From NCBI GenBank assembly GCA_024742395.1, contig JANSYO010000025.1:1-55908 (forward strand): 55,908 bases of DNA. Reading direction: 5' to 3'. Position numbers and translations under genes: made by a program. Each line of letters begins with the position of its first letter. The stretch's first letter is position 1. Source of the DNA: Cytophagales bacterium. GTDB taxonomy: Bacteria > Bacteroidota > Bacteroidia > Cytophagales > Spirosomataceae. The notes below the pieces were generated by a model. That model did not search any database, was not told the DNA's origin, and saw only the letters and a program-made list of their open reading frames with translations. Of this stretch, positions 24,212 to 32,698 are shown one piece after another.

Positions 24212-27043
24212 TTATGGCTTGGTTTGTTCAGCATTTGTTATAAAATACGTGTACTCAAAACTGTATTTCCCACTTTTGACCTGATATACAGGTCCGTTTT
24301 CATTGCCTACATATTCTAAATCTCTGTTTTCAGAAGCATAAACTCCGTTTTCTTTAATTAAAGTAGGTTGAGCCATTGGAGAATATATGGTTGCGTAACT
24401 TCCTACAGGCACTTCTATTTCATATTTAATAATGACCTTTTGGCCTTGGGTAGTTTTTTTAGATTTTGCGTTGTAGTTAGTGCTCGAGTTAGAATCAACT
24501 TTTTTTGATAATTCTATTTTGGCTTTACCAAAAGAAGTATTCGTTTCATATTTGATAAAGTCGGTTTCAAGAGAATAAGAAGGTTTAATAATAATATGTT
24601 CATACCCAGGGGCCGATTCATCGAAGTTAAAGCCTGCTAAGTGTCTGTAAAACCAGACGAGTCCGCCACCAAACATGGGATGATTGTAGCTTCCTTCTTC
24701 TCCCCAATGCTCACGGGAGGTAGTGCTACCCAATTCTAGCCATCTTCCAAAACTGGGTTCGGTTGTTTTGTTCATGGCATCATAGGCCAATGCATTCATT
24801 CCATTATCAGCCAACACCTCAAAAAAGAAACGTGTACCGAAGATCCCCGTATTCAAATGTCCTTTATTTCTTTCAACTTCCTTCATCAGGGTAGATTTTA
24901 CCTCATTATAAAATTCAGAAGGAACGCCCATTTTCAAAGCAAAGACATTTGATCCATAATCCTCGTAAGACTTTTTTTGATTATTGTAAAACACTTGATG
25001 AAAAGCTTTTTTAATTCTTGCGGCCAATTCTGCATAGGCTTCTGCATCTTTTTCAAAGCCTAATATTTTAGCAGTTTTAGCTGTAATATCGGCACAATAC
25101 CAATAATAGAAAGTATGAACCAGAGCGTCATCTGGCAGGCACTCTGAGCAGACTCCTGCCCAGTCGCCGAGGTTCCACCATTTAAGAGGTTTACCATCAT
25201 TACCATTTCTTTGACTGTGCATTGTACCTGTTTCAGTTTCCCAGGTTTTCATGTATTTGATATACCCTTTCATGGCATCGTAATTATCTGCCAGCATATC
25301 TTTGGCTCCGTATTGAAGGTAATATTCCCAAGGAATAATGTTAATAGCTGCTCCCCAGGCAACACCGCCACCGCAACCAGGCTGCCAGGGAGCTCCGTTA
25401 GGGACATAGCCGGTAGAAGGTATTTGAGCTTCACGCATATCAGCCACCCATTTCTGATAAAAGGCTCTGGCATCAAAATTATGCATAACGGTAGGGCAGG
25501 CCACCTGAGCGTCGCCGGTATATCCTGAACGTTCTCTGTGCGGACAGTCAGAAGCAATGCCTCCGTGAGAATTGTCTAACTGAGACCGCTTCCATATTTG
25601 ATTGATCTGGTTGAAAAGCTCATTAGAGGTTTCGAATACGGCATTCTCTTTAATATCGGTATTGACGGCCTCTGCACTAATCTGATCAGAGCTTAGCTCA
25701 CCAGGCCAGCCCGAAATTTCTACCCCGCTAAATACAAACCAATTGAATCGTGGGGCATAATTCTCAAGACCTTCGCCTTTAAAGTAGTAGGTGTTCTCAC
25801 CAGAGTAAAGGTTACCATTAAAAGTGATATGGACCTTTTGACCGGCTGGCCCTTGTACATTTTTGAGTCTTACCCAGCCAGATATTTCCTCAGGAAAATC
25901 TACTTTGAAACGGCCTTCACCTAACTTGGTTATCTTTGAAGGTCTATATTGTTTTGTAACTTTATCTGTTTCTGCCGTATGTGCCACTAAGTCTCCATAT
26001 GGGGCCTTTCTTAATGCTGCATTTTGCCATTGACTGGCATCATATTCCGGATTGCACCAGCCCACTATTTCTTTTCTGGCATCGTAAATTTCTCCATCAT
26101 AGACGAGATCAACCAATATTCCTGACTTGGCAGATTTCCAGCTTTTATCAGTTTTTATTATTTCTTTGGATCCATCCTCATAATGGATTTGCACCTGTGC
26201 AATAAATCGTGGTGAACCATAAGAAGCCGTCCAAAACTTAGGATCATTATAAAACCCATTGCCGAGAATTGCTCCGATGGCATTATTGCCATTCTGAAGA
26301 AAATCTGTAATATCATACGCTAAATACATTACTTTGTACTTGGCAAATTCATCCGGCACCGCGATGTAGGCCTTGGTTAAATCGGGCCTTTTTCCATAAT
26401 TGGTTTGATTTGGTACCAAAACATCATCAGAGACTTTCTTTCCATTGGCGTAAAACTCAAAATAACCAAGGCCAGTAGTGAAGACTACGGCCCTTTTTAC
26501 TTTTTTATTAAGCTCAAAGGTTTTCCTAAGATAGGGAGCAGGAGGTGGTAAAATCTCTGTTCTTTGGTTCGGTCCGCCAGGTGGTTTTGGTATAGCCTCT
26601 TCTCCCTGCCAAGGAGCACCTATCCACTCCGCCTTCCAATCAGACTGGTTCAGTCCCATTTGCCACTGTGCCGGTTTTGACCATTCGGAGACTTTGTCAT
26701 CCTTATCCCAGACTCTCACACGCCACCTATATTTTTGACCCGGTAATAAATGCTTGCCTTGATAGACAATTCGTTGATTGGCTGATGAATTTATTTTTTT
26801 GCTATCCCAAGTCAATGGAGAAGACCAGTTTTCATCAATTGAAGAAACCTGAACCTGATAGGCAGTCTGAGTTTGTGCACGTTCATGGTCAATGGCCGTA
26901 TTAATCCAGCCCAATCTGGGCTTCTCTAGATCAATCAAAGGAACACCCTTTAGATACTCTGTTCTTAAATCTTCCGGAGGACTTAATTGAGCAAAACTGC
27001 CGGTGCTAAGAAAGAATAGGAGTAATACTTTACAAATTTTCAT
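24212..27043 (-). CDS. Exported alpha-L-rhamnosidase (GH78)
   Basis: A 943-residue secreted enzyme removing terminal alpha-L-rhamnose from glycosides or polysaccharides. A signal peptide (MKICKVLLLFFLSTGSFAQ) precedes a fibronectin-like N-terminal domain (AYQVQVSS...KYRWRVRVWDKD, 60-125), beta-sandwich domains (about 165-455) and the (alpha/alpha)6 catalytic barrel. The barrel has DCPHRERSGYTGDAQ near residue 500, corresponding to the family's catalytic-acid stretch, and SFGRWLELGSTTSREHWGE near 765, corresponding to the catalytic-base stretch, and a C-terminal beta domain. It starts one base after the stop of the GH5 gene, so the pair is one operon. Confidence 0.92.
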   Translation of the reverse strand: MKICKVLLLFFLSTGSFAQLSPPEDLRTEYLKGVPLIDLEKPRLGWINTAIDHERAQTQTAYQVQVSSIDENWSSPLTWDSKKINSSANQRIVYQGKHLLPGQKYRWRVRVWDKDDKVSEWSKPAQWQMGLNQSDWKAEWIGAPWQGEEAIPKPPGGPNQRTEILPPPAPYLRKTFELNKKVKRAVVFTTGLGYFEFYANGKKVSDDVLVPNQTNYGKRPDLTKAYIAVPDEFAKYKVMYLAYDITDFLQNGNNAIGAILGNGFYNDPKFWTASYGSPRFIAQVQIHYEDGSKEIIKTDKSWKSAKSGILVDLVYDGEIYDARKEIVGWCNPEYDASQWQNAALRKAPYGDLVAHTAETDKVTKQYRPSKITKLGEGRFKVDFPEEISGWVRLKNVQGPAGQKVHITFNGNLYSGENTYYFKGEGLENYAPRFNWFVFSGVEISGWPGELSSDQISAEAVNTDIKENAVFETSNELFNQINQIWKRSQLDNSHGGIASDCPHRERSGYTGDAQVACPTVMHNFDARAFYQKWVADMREAQIPSTGYVPNGAPWQPGCGGGVAWGAAINIIPWEYYLQYGAKDMLADNYDAMKGYIKYMKTWETETGTMHSQRNGNDGKPLKWWNLGDWAGVCSECLPDDALVHTFYYWYCADITAKTAKILGFEKDAEAYAELAARIKKAFHQVFYNNQKKSYEDYGSNVFALKMGVPSEFYNEVKSTLMKEVERNKGHLNTGIFGTRFFFEVLADNGMNALAYDAMNKTTEPSFGRWLELGSTTSREHWGEEGSYNHPMFGGGLVWFYRHLAGFNFDESAPGYEHIIIKPSYSLETDFIKYETNTSFGKAKIELSKKVDSNSSTNYNAKSKKTTQGQKVIIKYEIEVPVGSYATIYSPMAQPTLIKENGVYASENRDLEYVGNENGPVYQVKSGKYSFEYTYFITNAEQTKP

Positions 27044-27044
27044 A

Positions 27045-28184
27045 TCAGGCTTTTTGAAGCAAGGTCAATAATTTTCTATCTAGTTTCTCTCCGTACCAAT
27101 CTTCATAATCTACATCTTCACGCCCTGAGTTTAAAACACCGAAAGAACCGCTAAACTCCCAAAGAGCGAAGCCAATTCCGTTTTCTGAAAGCAAACCTAA
27201 TACATCTGTAAACCAGGCAAGAAAAACATCGTGAGGGGTTTTATTGTAGCAGCCACACTCGCCACAGTGAACTCCAATGCCTTTGTTTTTGAGTTCAATC
27301 CAAGGGGCATATAGTTCCTCCAGAATTTTTCTGCTCAAATATTGATCGCCTACTTGTCCAGGCCATTTTACGTCGGGTAAGTCTGAAGTGTCTTTAAAAA
27401 CCCAGGGAGCTTTGTAATGTGAAACAATCCCAGGGGCATAGCCCCTACAACTTTGCCCTACTTTAAGATCTATTAGTTCCGGCGTAACTTTATTACCCAC
27501 CTGATTCCCATCGGCAATGATTAAACGTTTGTCATTGACAACGTGGATTGCCTTTTTTGCTGCTGCTACTAATTTGTAATAAACTTCTCCCGGAAGCTCA
27601 GTTTTTGCTCCGAATTGATCATTCATATCGTCACGCCAGCTCGGCTCGTTCAAAAGATCGAAACTTAACTTTTTTGACGATTGATTCTTAAAGCGTTTGG
27701 CCCAGAAATTCCAATGAAAGCAAAAATCATCTTCTGCCTGTTGATCGGTCCAAATATTATAGGGTTCATGAAAACCGGCATTTATACAGTATCCGGGAGC
27801 TCTGTGAATATTTAAACTCACATGATGCCCATATTTTTGAGCCAGATAAACCAGATTTTCTACTTTTTCTACCGCGGCTTCGTCTATGTTTCTGACTTCG
27901 CTAATTTCTATATTTCTTGACCTGTCAAAAGAGATATAGCTTGGATAGGCCATGGGTATTCTAACAAAATCAAAACCCCAGTCTTGCATCCATTGAAAAT
28001 ATTTCTCAGGAGTTTGGGGGCGTGCATTGTTAGGGTCAGGGCTGAAGAAATCTAAAACATTAAATCCCTTCCATTTGGGCAGTGCGTTCTTTTTTTCTGA
28101 AGCAACTACCTGCTGAGCTCCTAATGCCAGAGCGGCACTCGCCAGTGTCGTTTTCTTAATAAATTCTCTTCTGCTGTCTTTCAT
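27045..28184 (-). CDS. Exported glycoside hydrolase family 5 enzyme
   Basis: A 379-residue TIM-barrel glycosidase. The N-terminus MKDSRREFIKKTTLASAALA is a textbook twin-arginine signal (SRREFIK) with Ala-rich h-region. The catalytic acid/base is Glu180 in DLLNEPSW and the nucleophile Glu309 in GVHCGECG. GH5 includes endoglucanases, mannanases and exo-glycosidases; the subfamily cannot be set from these motifs. It heads an operon with the rhamnosidase one base downstream, so the pair may act on a rhamnose-bearing glycan. Tat export is less usual for GH5 and would mean folding in the cytoplasm. A perfect inverted repeat sits right before its start. Confidence 0.88.
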   Translation of the reverse strand: MKDSRREFIKKTTLASAALALGAQQVVASEKKNALPKWKGFNVLDFFSPDPNNARPQTPEKYFQWMQDWGFDFVRIPMAYPSYISFDRSRNIEISEVRNIDEAAVEKVENLVYLAQKYGHHVSLNIHRAPGYCINAGFHEPYNIWTDQQAEDDFCFHWNFWAKRFKNQSSKKLSFDLLNEPSWRDDMNDQFGAKTELPGEVYYKLVAAAKKAIHVVNDKRLIIADGNQVGNKVTPELIDLKVGQSCRGYAPGIVSHYKAPWVFKDTSDLPDVKWPGQVGDQYLSRKILEELYAPWIELKNKGIGVHCGECGCYNKTPHDVFLAWFTDVLGLLSENGIGFALWEFSGSFGVLNSGREDVDYEDWYGEKLDRKLLTLLQKA

Positions 28185-28185
28185 A

Positions 28186-28210
28186 TAATTTCAATAGGTG
28201 ATTGAAATTA
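28186..28210. promoter_or_regulatory. Perfect inverted repeat before the GH5-GH78 operon
   Basis: TAATTTCAAT-aggtg-ATTGAAATTA begins 2 bases upstream of the GH5 start. Ten-base perfect arms and a five-base spacer are the form of a dimeric regulator's operator, here placed to block translation or elongation. A leader hairpin is the alternative. Confidence 0.5.
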
Positions 28211-28286
28211 CTTAATATTTCTCAGTCAAAAGCTCATTTTCGATAAAAGGGACCTTTGTTTAAACCTGTTTACGAAAAGGATTGAT

Positions 28287-29855
28287 TTACGAAAGAAGAT
28301 AGTATATCAAAACAGTGATTAATACGAGTGCAAGCCCCAGAAAGCGTGAATACTTCCATGGCTCACTGCTGTCTTTCGTTAACTCTACAACAACCTTATC
28401 TGTTGGAAATGCCTTTGAAACCAGTATCATGATGACAAAGTTTAGTACAAACTCAATTCCCCAGATATGGACGAAGTGAATACCGGTGTCAAAAATAAAA
28501 GAGGTAAGTATATAAAACAGAAATCCAAAGAAAAGGCCTGCTTTGGCTCCATTGGCGTTAACTATTTTAGTAAAGAAACCAGCCATTAAGATAGATGCGA
28601 TGGGAATAAAGAATATTCCATTTAATTGCTGAAGCATCTGGTACAATCCTTCTGGTGCTTTAGCTACTAGTGGAGCAGCTATTATTGAAAACATGGCGAG
28701 AATTACGGCTATCCACTTTCCGGTTTTTACAAGTCTCTTTTCGTCTATGGTCGGATTGATATGCTTTTTATATAAATCAAAACAAAAAATAGTGGAAGCA
28801 GAATTCAGCACAGAGTTAAAAGTGCTTAAAACAGCCCCCAGGATAACCGCAGCAAAGAATCCTGTTAAGCTAGCCGGCAGCACCTTTTTTACAAGAACCG
28901 GGTATATCAAATCAGGATTATTATAATACTGATCCTGGTAATAATAATAGGCTATAAGTCCTGGTAGAACGATAACCAGCGGAATTAAGATTTTTAATAT
29001 TCCGGTATATAATAAACCTTTTTGTGCCTCCGCAAGGTTTTTGGCTCCAAGTGCCCGTTGAATGATGGTTTGATTCATTCCCCAGAAATATAACTGGTTG
29101 ATCATTAAACCCGTAAATAGAACGCCAAAGGGCAGTACTGAATTGGGTTTTCCAATGATGTCAAACTTCTCAGGTGCAAATTCATAAACTTTTTTCAGGC
29201 CGGAAAGCATATGGCCATCACCAATATTGTAAAGAGCCAGCACAGGAATAAGTAAGCCACCGATAAGCAAGCCAATGCCGTTTAAAGTATCTGAGTAAGC
29301 AACAGCCTTGAGTCCTCCAAATATGGCATAAGCTGAGCCAATTAATCCAATAATTATAACAGTATAAATTAGTCCTTCTGATTGGCTAAAACCAAAGTTT
29401 TCTGATAACTCAAAAATACTTTCAATGTTCAGAGCTCCTGAATAAAGCACAATAGGTAATAGAGTAACCACAAAAGAAAGCATCAAAAACAAGGCAACCA
29501 AAGTTCTTGTTAAACTATCAAATCGATTTTCGAGGTATTCTGGAATAGTAGTAAGCCCCATTCTTATGTATCTGGGTAAAAAATAGAGGGCAGCAATTAC
29601 CAGGGCAATGGCTGAGGTAACCTCCCAGGCAATAACTATGATACCATTTTTATAGGCATTTCCATTCATACCAATCAAGTGTTCAGTAGAGATGTTGGTC
29701 AATAGCATGGAAGCAGCGATAACAGGGCCTGTTAAACTTTTGCCGGCAAGAAAATATCCTTTTTCACTTTTAAGGTTTTCATTTTTAAGCTGATACCAAA
29801 CATAAAATATGACAAAAAGTGTAAAGCCAAAGAAGCCAAGTAAAGTTAAGGTCAT
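28287..29855 (-). CDS. Sodium/solute symporter (SSS family)
   Basis: A 522-residue integral membrane protein with about 14 membrane segments. SSS signatures include GYFLAGKSLTGPVIAASMLL near the start, STEHLIGMNGNAYKNGI, then RYIRMGLTTIPEYLENRF, and KAVAYSDTLNGIGLLIGG. It resembles SGLT-like sugar or polyol symporters. It diverges from the myo-inositol oxygenase gene across about 110 bases, so inositol is a reasonable guess; a sugar released by the glycosidases nearby is equally possible. It is followed by the GH5-GH78 operon 100 bases downstream on the same strand. Confidence 0.9.
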   Translation of the reverse strand: MTLTLLGFFGFTLFVIFYVWYQLKNENLKSEKGYFLAGKSLTGPVIAASMLLTNISTEHLIGMNGNAYKNGIIVIAWEVTSAIALVIAALYFLPRYIRMGLTTIPEYLENRFDSLTRTLVALFLMLSFVVTLLPIVLYSGALNIESIFELSENFGFSQSEGLIYTVIIIGLIGSAYAIFGGLKAVAYSDTLNGIGLLIGGLLIPVLALYNIGDGHMLSGLKKVYEFAPEKFDIIGKPNSVLPFGVLFTGLMINQLYFWGMNQTIIQRALGAKNLAEAQKGLLYTGILKILIPLVIVLPGLIAYYYYQDQYYNNPDLIYPVLVKKVLPASLTGFFAAVILGAVLSTFNSVLNSASTIFCFDLYKKHINPTIDEKRLVKTGKWIAVILAMFSIIAAPLVAKAPEGLYQMLQQLNGIFFIPIASILMAGFFTKIVNANGAKAGLFFGFLFYILTSFIFDTGIHFVHIWGIEFVLNFVIMILVSKAFPTDKVVVELTKDSSEPWKYSRFLGLALVLITVLIYYLLS

Positions 29856-29966
29856 TTCAAAGGATTGGATTGAGCTGACAAATTATGTTAAAAAATCAAG
29901 GAAGCAAAAGTTTTGTATTTAAGACATTTCCAATGAAATTTGACATAGTAAATACTTTAAGAAACA

Positions 29967-30845
29967 ATGAGTCAGAATTTTTCAGGGAATGAGAGTAATC
30001 CTTTAAGCAGTATTGAAGATTGGGAAGATGATTTACTAGACAGATATCCCGAGCCAAAAACTGAAACAAAAACTAAGGATGAATACAGAAACTATGAGGA
30101 CTCTGAACGTGTAGATGGTGTCAGAGAATTCTATAGGCTGAATCACACATATCAGACTTATGATTTTGTGTTGGAAAAGGAAAAAGAGTTTCTGAAGTTT
30201 GATAAAAAGGAAATGTCTCTTTGGGAAGCCGTTGATTTCTTAAACACGTTGGTAGATGATTCTGATCCTGATACTGACCTGGATCAGTTACAGCATCTTT
30301 TACAGACTTCTGAGGCTATACGTGCAGATGGTCACCCTGACTGGTTCGTCTTAACTGGCTTTCTTCATGATATGGGGAAGGTTCTTTGTTTGTTTGGAGA
30401 ACCGCAGTGGGCCGTGGTAGGAGATACCTTCCCTGTAGGCTGCAAGCATTCAGATAAAATTGTATATCCTGAGTTTTTTCAGGCTAATCCTGACAGCACG
30501 AATCCTAAGTACAATACGAAGTATGGGGTGTATGAAGAGAATTGTGGACTGGAGAACGTGAAAATGAGTTGGGGACATGATGAATATTTATATCAAATCA
30601 TGAAAAATTATTTGCCAGAACCTGCCTTGTACATGATCAGATATCATTCATTTTACCCACAGCATAGAGAGAATGCTTACGATCATCTGATGAGCAAGCA
30701 TGATCATGAAATGTTTAAATGGGTAGATAAATTTAACCCGTATGATTTATACTCTAAAGTGCCAGTACCACCAGATGCTAAAGCACTAAGACCATATTAC
30801 GAAGATTTGGTAGCCAAGTATTTGCCTGCCACTTTAAAATTCTAA
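29967..30845 (+). CDS. myo-Inositol oxygenase
   Basis: A 292-residue enzyme strikingly like animal and plant MIOX, which splits myo-inositol with O2 to D-glucuronate at a mixed-valent diiron site. All six iron ligands seem present: His110 ([11 protein letters not shown]), His134-Asp135 ([10 protein letters not shown]), His204 (MSWGHDEY), His227 (IRYHSFYP) and Asp260 (NPYDLYSK). Also typical are [37 protein letters not shown] and the C-terminal [12 protein letters not shown]. The length is near the human 285. The context, a symporter divergent from it, supports inositol use. No uronate isomerase is in the window, so the fate of glucuronate is not shown. Confidence 0.96.
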   Translation: MSQNFSGNESNPLSSIEDWEDDLLDRYPEPKTETKTKDEYRNYEDSERVDGVREFYRLNHTYQTYDFVLEKEKEFLKFDKKEMSLWEAVDFLNTLVDDSDPDTDLDQLQHLLQTSEAIRADGHPDWFVLTGFLHDMGKVLCLFGEPQWAVVGDTFPVGCKHSDKIVYPEFFQANPDSTNPKYNTKYGVYEENCGLENVKMSWGHDEYLYQIMKNYLPEPALYMIRYHSFYPQHRENAYDHLMSKHDHEMFKWVDKFNPYDLYSKVPVPPDAKALRPYYEDLVAKYLPATLKF

Positions 30846-30846
30846 G

Positions 30847-30874
30847 AAAAGAGGAGTCAAGTGACTCCTCTTTC
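30847..30874. terminator. Bidirectional terminator between MIOX and GMC gene 1
   Basis: AAAGAGGAGTCA / TGACTCCTCTTT forms a perfect 12-base stem with a two-base centre (effective loop larger), flanked by A- and T-rich sequence. It sits between the convergent stops at 30845 and 30879. Confidence 0.75.
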
Positions 30875-30878
30875 TTAT

Positions 30879-32594
30879 TTAAATATTGCCTTTCTTTAAT
30901 TCTTCTGCCGCATAATTCGCAGCTCTGGCGGTTAATGCCATATAAGTAAGAGATGGGTTAACGCACGAAGAGGAAGCCATTGCCGCTCCATCTGTAACGA
31001 AAACATTCTCTGCTCCCCACACTTGATTCCAACCATTTAAAACAGAGGTTTTAGGGTCTCTTCCCATTCTGGCTGTACCCATTTCATGAATACCGACTCC
31101 CGGGCTTTTTTCCATATCGTTTTCTCCTTTAACATTTTTCAAACCAGCGGCTTCAAGCATAGCAACGGCTTCCTTAACCATTGTTTCTCGCATTTTCATT
31201 TCGTTTGGCCCCCAGGCGGCATCAAACTCAATATAGGGTAGGCCCCATTTGTCTTTATTCTTACTTAAGGTCATTCGGTTATTGGGGTCTGGCAGAGTTT
31301 CTCCAAAACCTCTGATTCCAAAAGTCCACGGACCGGGTTTTGTCATGGCTTCTTTTAAGTCCACCCCAAAACTAGCCTCCATGTTTCTGGTATCACCTTT
31401 TGCTCTGGAAGCCCCCCCCTGATAGCCAAATCCTCTCAGGAAGTCTCTTTTATCGGAGTGGAAGTTTGCAAATCTTGGGATATAAATTCCATTCGGTCTT
31501 CTACCATAATAATATTGATCTTCATAACCTTCTACTTCGCCACGAGCTGCTGTATTCAAATGGTGATCCATGATGTTTCTTCCTAATTGGTCGCTTTCGT
31601 TTCCAAGTCCATTAGGATGTTTAGAAGAGGTAGATTGCATCATCATCCAGGCGGTGTTAATTGCCGAAGCATTCAAAAAGATAATTTTTGCGTAGTATTC
31701 GTGCTCTTCTCCAGTTGATTCATCAATGGCCTTCACGCCAATGGCCTTGTCTGTTTCTTTATCAAAAATTACTCTGTAGACTACCTTATCGTTAACTATT
31801 GTCAGGTTTCCCGTTTTTTGAGCTGCAGGTAAGGTAGCACTTTGAGAACTAAAATATGCTCCATAGGGGCAGCCTCTTTTACACATGTTTCTGTATTGAC
31901 AAGAGCCTCTTCCTAAGGCTGTTTGTTCTTCGGTAGGTTTGGTTAAATGTGCTGCACGACCAATAATCATTTTTCTTCCTGGAAACTTTGATTCAATGGC
32001 TGCTTTCACATCTTTCTCAACGCAATTCATTTCCATTGCAGGCTGAAAAACACCATCTGGGAGGACGTCCAAACCTTCAAGACTTCCGCTTATACCCGCA
32101 AATTTTTCTACATAATCATACCAAGGAGCCAAATCTGCGTAGCGAATGGGCCAGTCAACTCCATGGCTATCTTCCAGATTGGCTAGAAAATCCTTTTCAT
32201 TCCATCTATAGCTTTGTTTTCCCCAGGTCAAAGAACGTCCGCCTGTCTGGTATCCTCTAACCCAATCAAAGCGTCTTTTTTCTTCGTAATGGTGCTCGCT
32301 GTCTTTGACGAAATTGGGTAGAACGTCTTCTGCATTTGCGAAACCTGCACGGCTTCCTGCCCAGTAAGCTTTTTTGTCTTCATTTGATAACCTACCTCTG
32401 TGAGGGAAATCCCATGGATTTTTGAGGGCGTTTTCGTAGTCTACTATGTGTTCTACTTTTCTACCTCTTTCTAAAACGAGCGTTTTAAGTCCCTTTTCAG
32501 TTAACTCTTTGGCTGCCCAGCCTCCAGATATCCCAGAGCCCACTACTATGGCATCAAATGTGTTTTGTTCTTTTACTTTTCCTTGAATATTCAT
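30879..32594 (-). CDS. GMC-family dehydrogenase (glucoside 3-dehydrogenase-like), copy 1
   Basis: A 571-residue flavoprotein with the FAD motif VVGSGISGGWAAKEL (18-31), GGRSLTWG near 119 and the GMC C-terminal catalytic pair: His in GIHEMGTARMG and Asn in CVNPSLTYM. Cys232, Cys238 and Cys242 (SCQYRNMCKRGC) form a cluster like the Fe-S motif of bacterial FAD-glucose/glucoside dehydrogenase catalytic subunits. It has no signal peptide; related enzymes travel with a Tat-exported small subunit. Its N-terminal 35 residues are nearly identical to copy 2, 105 bases upstream, pointing to tandem duplication. A terminator separates the two, and copy 1 has no small subunit of its own. The substrate is probably a sugar, glycoside or polyol. 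Confidence 0.85.
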   Translation of the reverse strand: MNIQGKVKEQNTFDAIVVGSGISGGWAAKELTEKGLKTLVLERGRKVEHIVDYENALKNPWDFPHRGRLSNEDKKAYWAGSRAGFANAEDVLPNFVKDSEHHYEEKRRFDWVRGYQTGGRSLTWGKQSYRWNEKDFLANLEDSHGVDWPIRYADLAPWYDYVEKFAGISGSLEGLDVLPDGVFQPAMEMNCVEKDVKAAIESKFPGRKMIIGRAAHLTKPTEEQTALGRGSCQYRNMCKRGCPYGAYFSSQSATLPAAQKTGNLTIVNDKVVYRVIFDKETDKAIGVKAIDESTGEEHEYYAKIIFLNASAINTAWMMMQSTSSKHPNGLGNESDQLGRNIMDHHLNTAARGEVEGYEDQYYYGRRPNGIYIPRFANFHSDKRDFLRGFGYQGGASRAKGDTRNMEASFGVDLKEAMTKPGPWTFGIRGFGETLPDPNNRMTLSKNKDKWGLPYIEFDAAWGPNEMKMRETMVKEAVAMLEAAGLKNVKGENDMEKSPGVGIHEMGTARMGRDPKTSVLNGWNQVWGAENVFVTDGAAMASSSCVNPSLTYMALTARAANYAAEELKKGNI

Positions 32595-32650
32595 TTTTTA
32601 ACAGGGTTGAGAGTGTTTTTTAATTAGCTGTGTCTTTGGCCGGGTTGATG

Positions 32651-32684
32651 AAAAAAAAAGCCTCAACCTAAGTTGAGGCTTTTC
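32651..32684 (-). terminator. Terminator after GMC copy 2
   Basis: On the minus strand AAAAGCCTCAAC-tta-GGTTGAGGC, with a 9- to 12-base stem, is followed by a run of nine T. It ends transcription of the small subunit-GMC copy 2 pair before copy 1. Confidence 0.85.
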
Positions 32685-32698
32685 GTTTCCTGTATTTA

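Noticed and set aside
28287-29855. Naming the symporter an inositol transporter
   Set aside because: Only its position next to MIOX supports it; the SSS family takes many sugars, and glycosidase genes lie on the other side.
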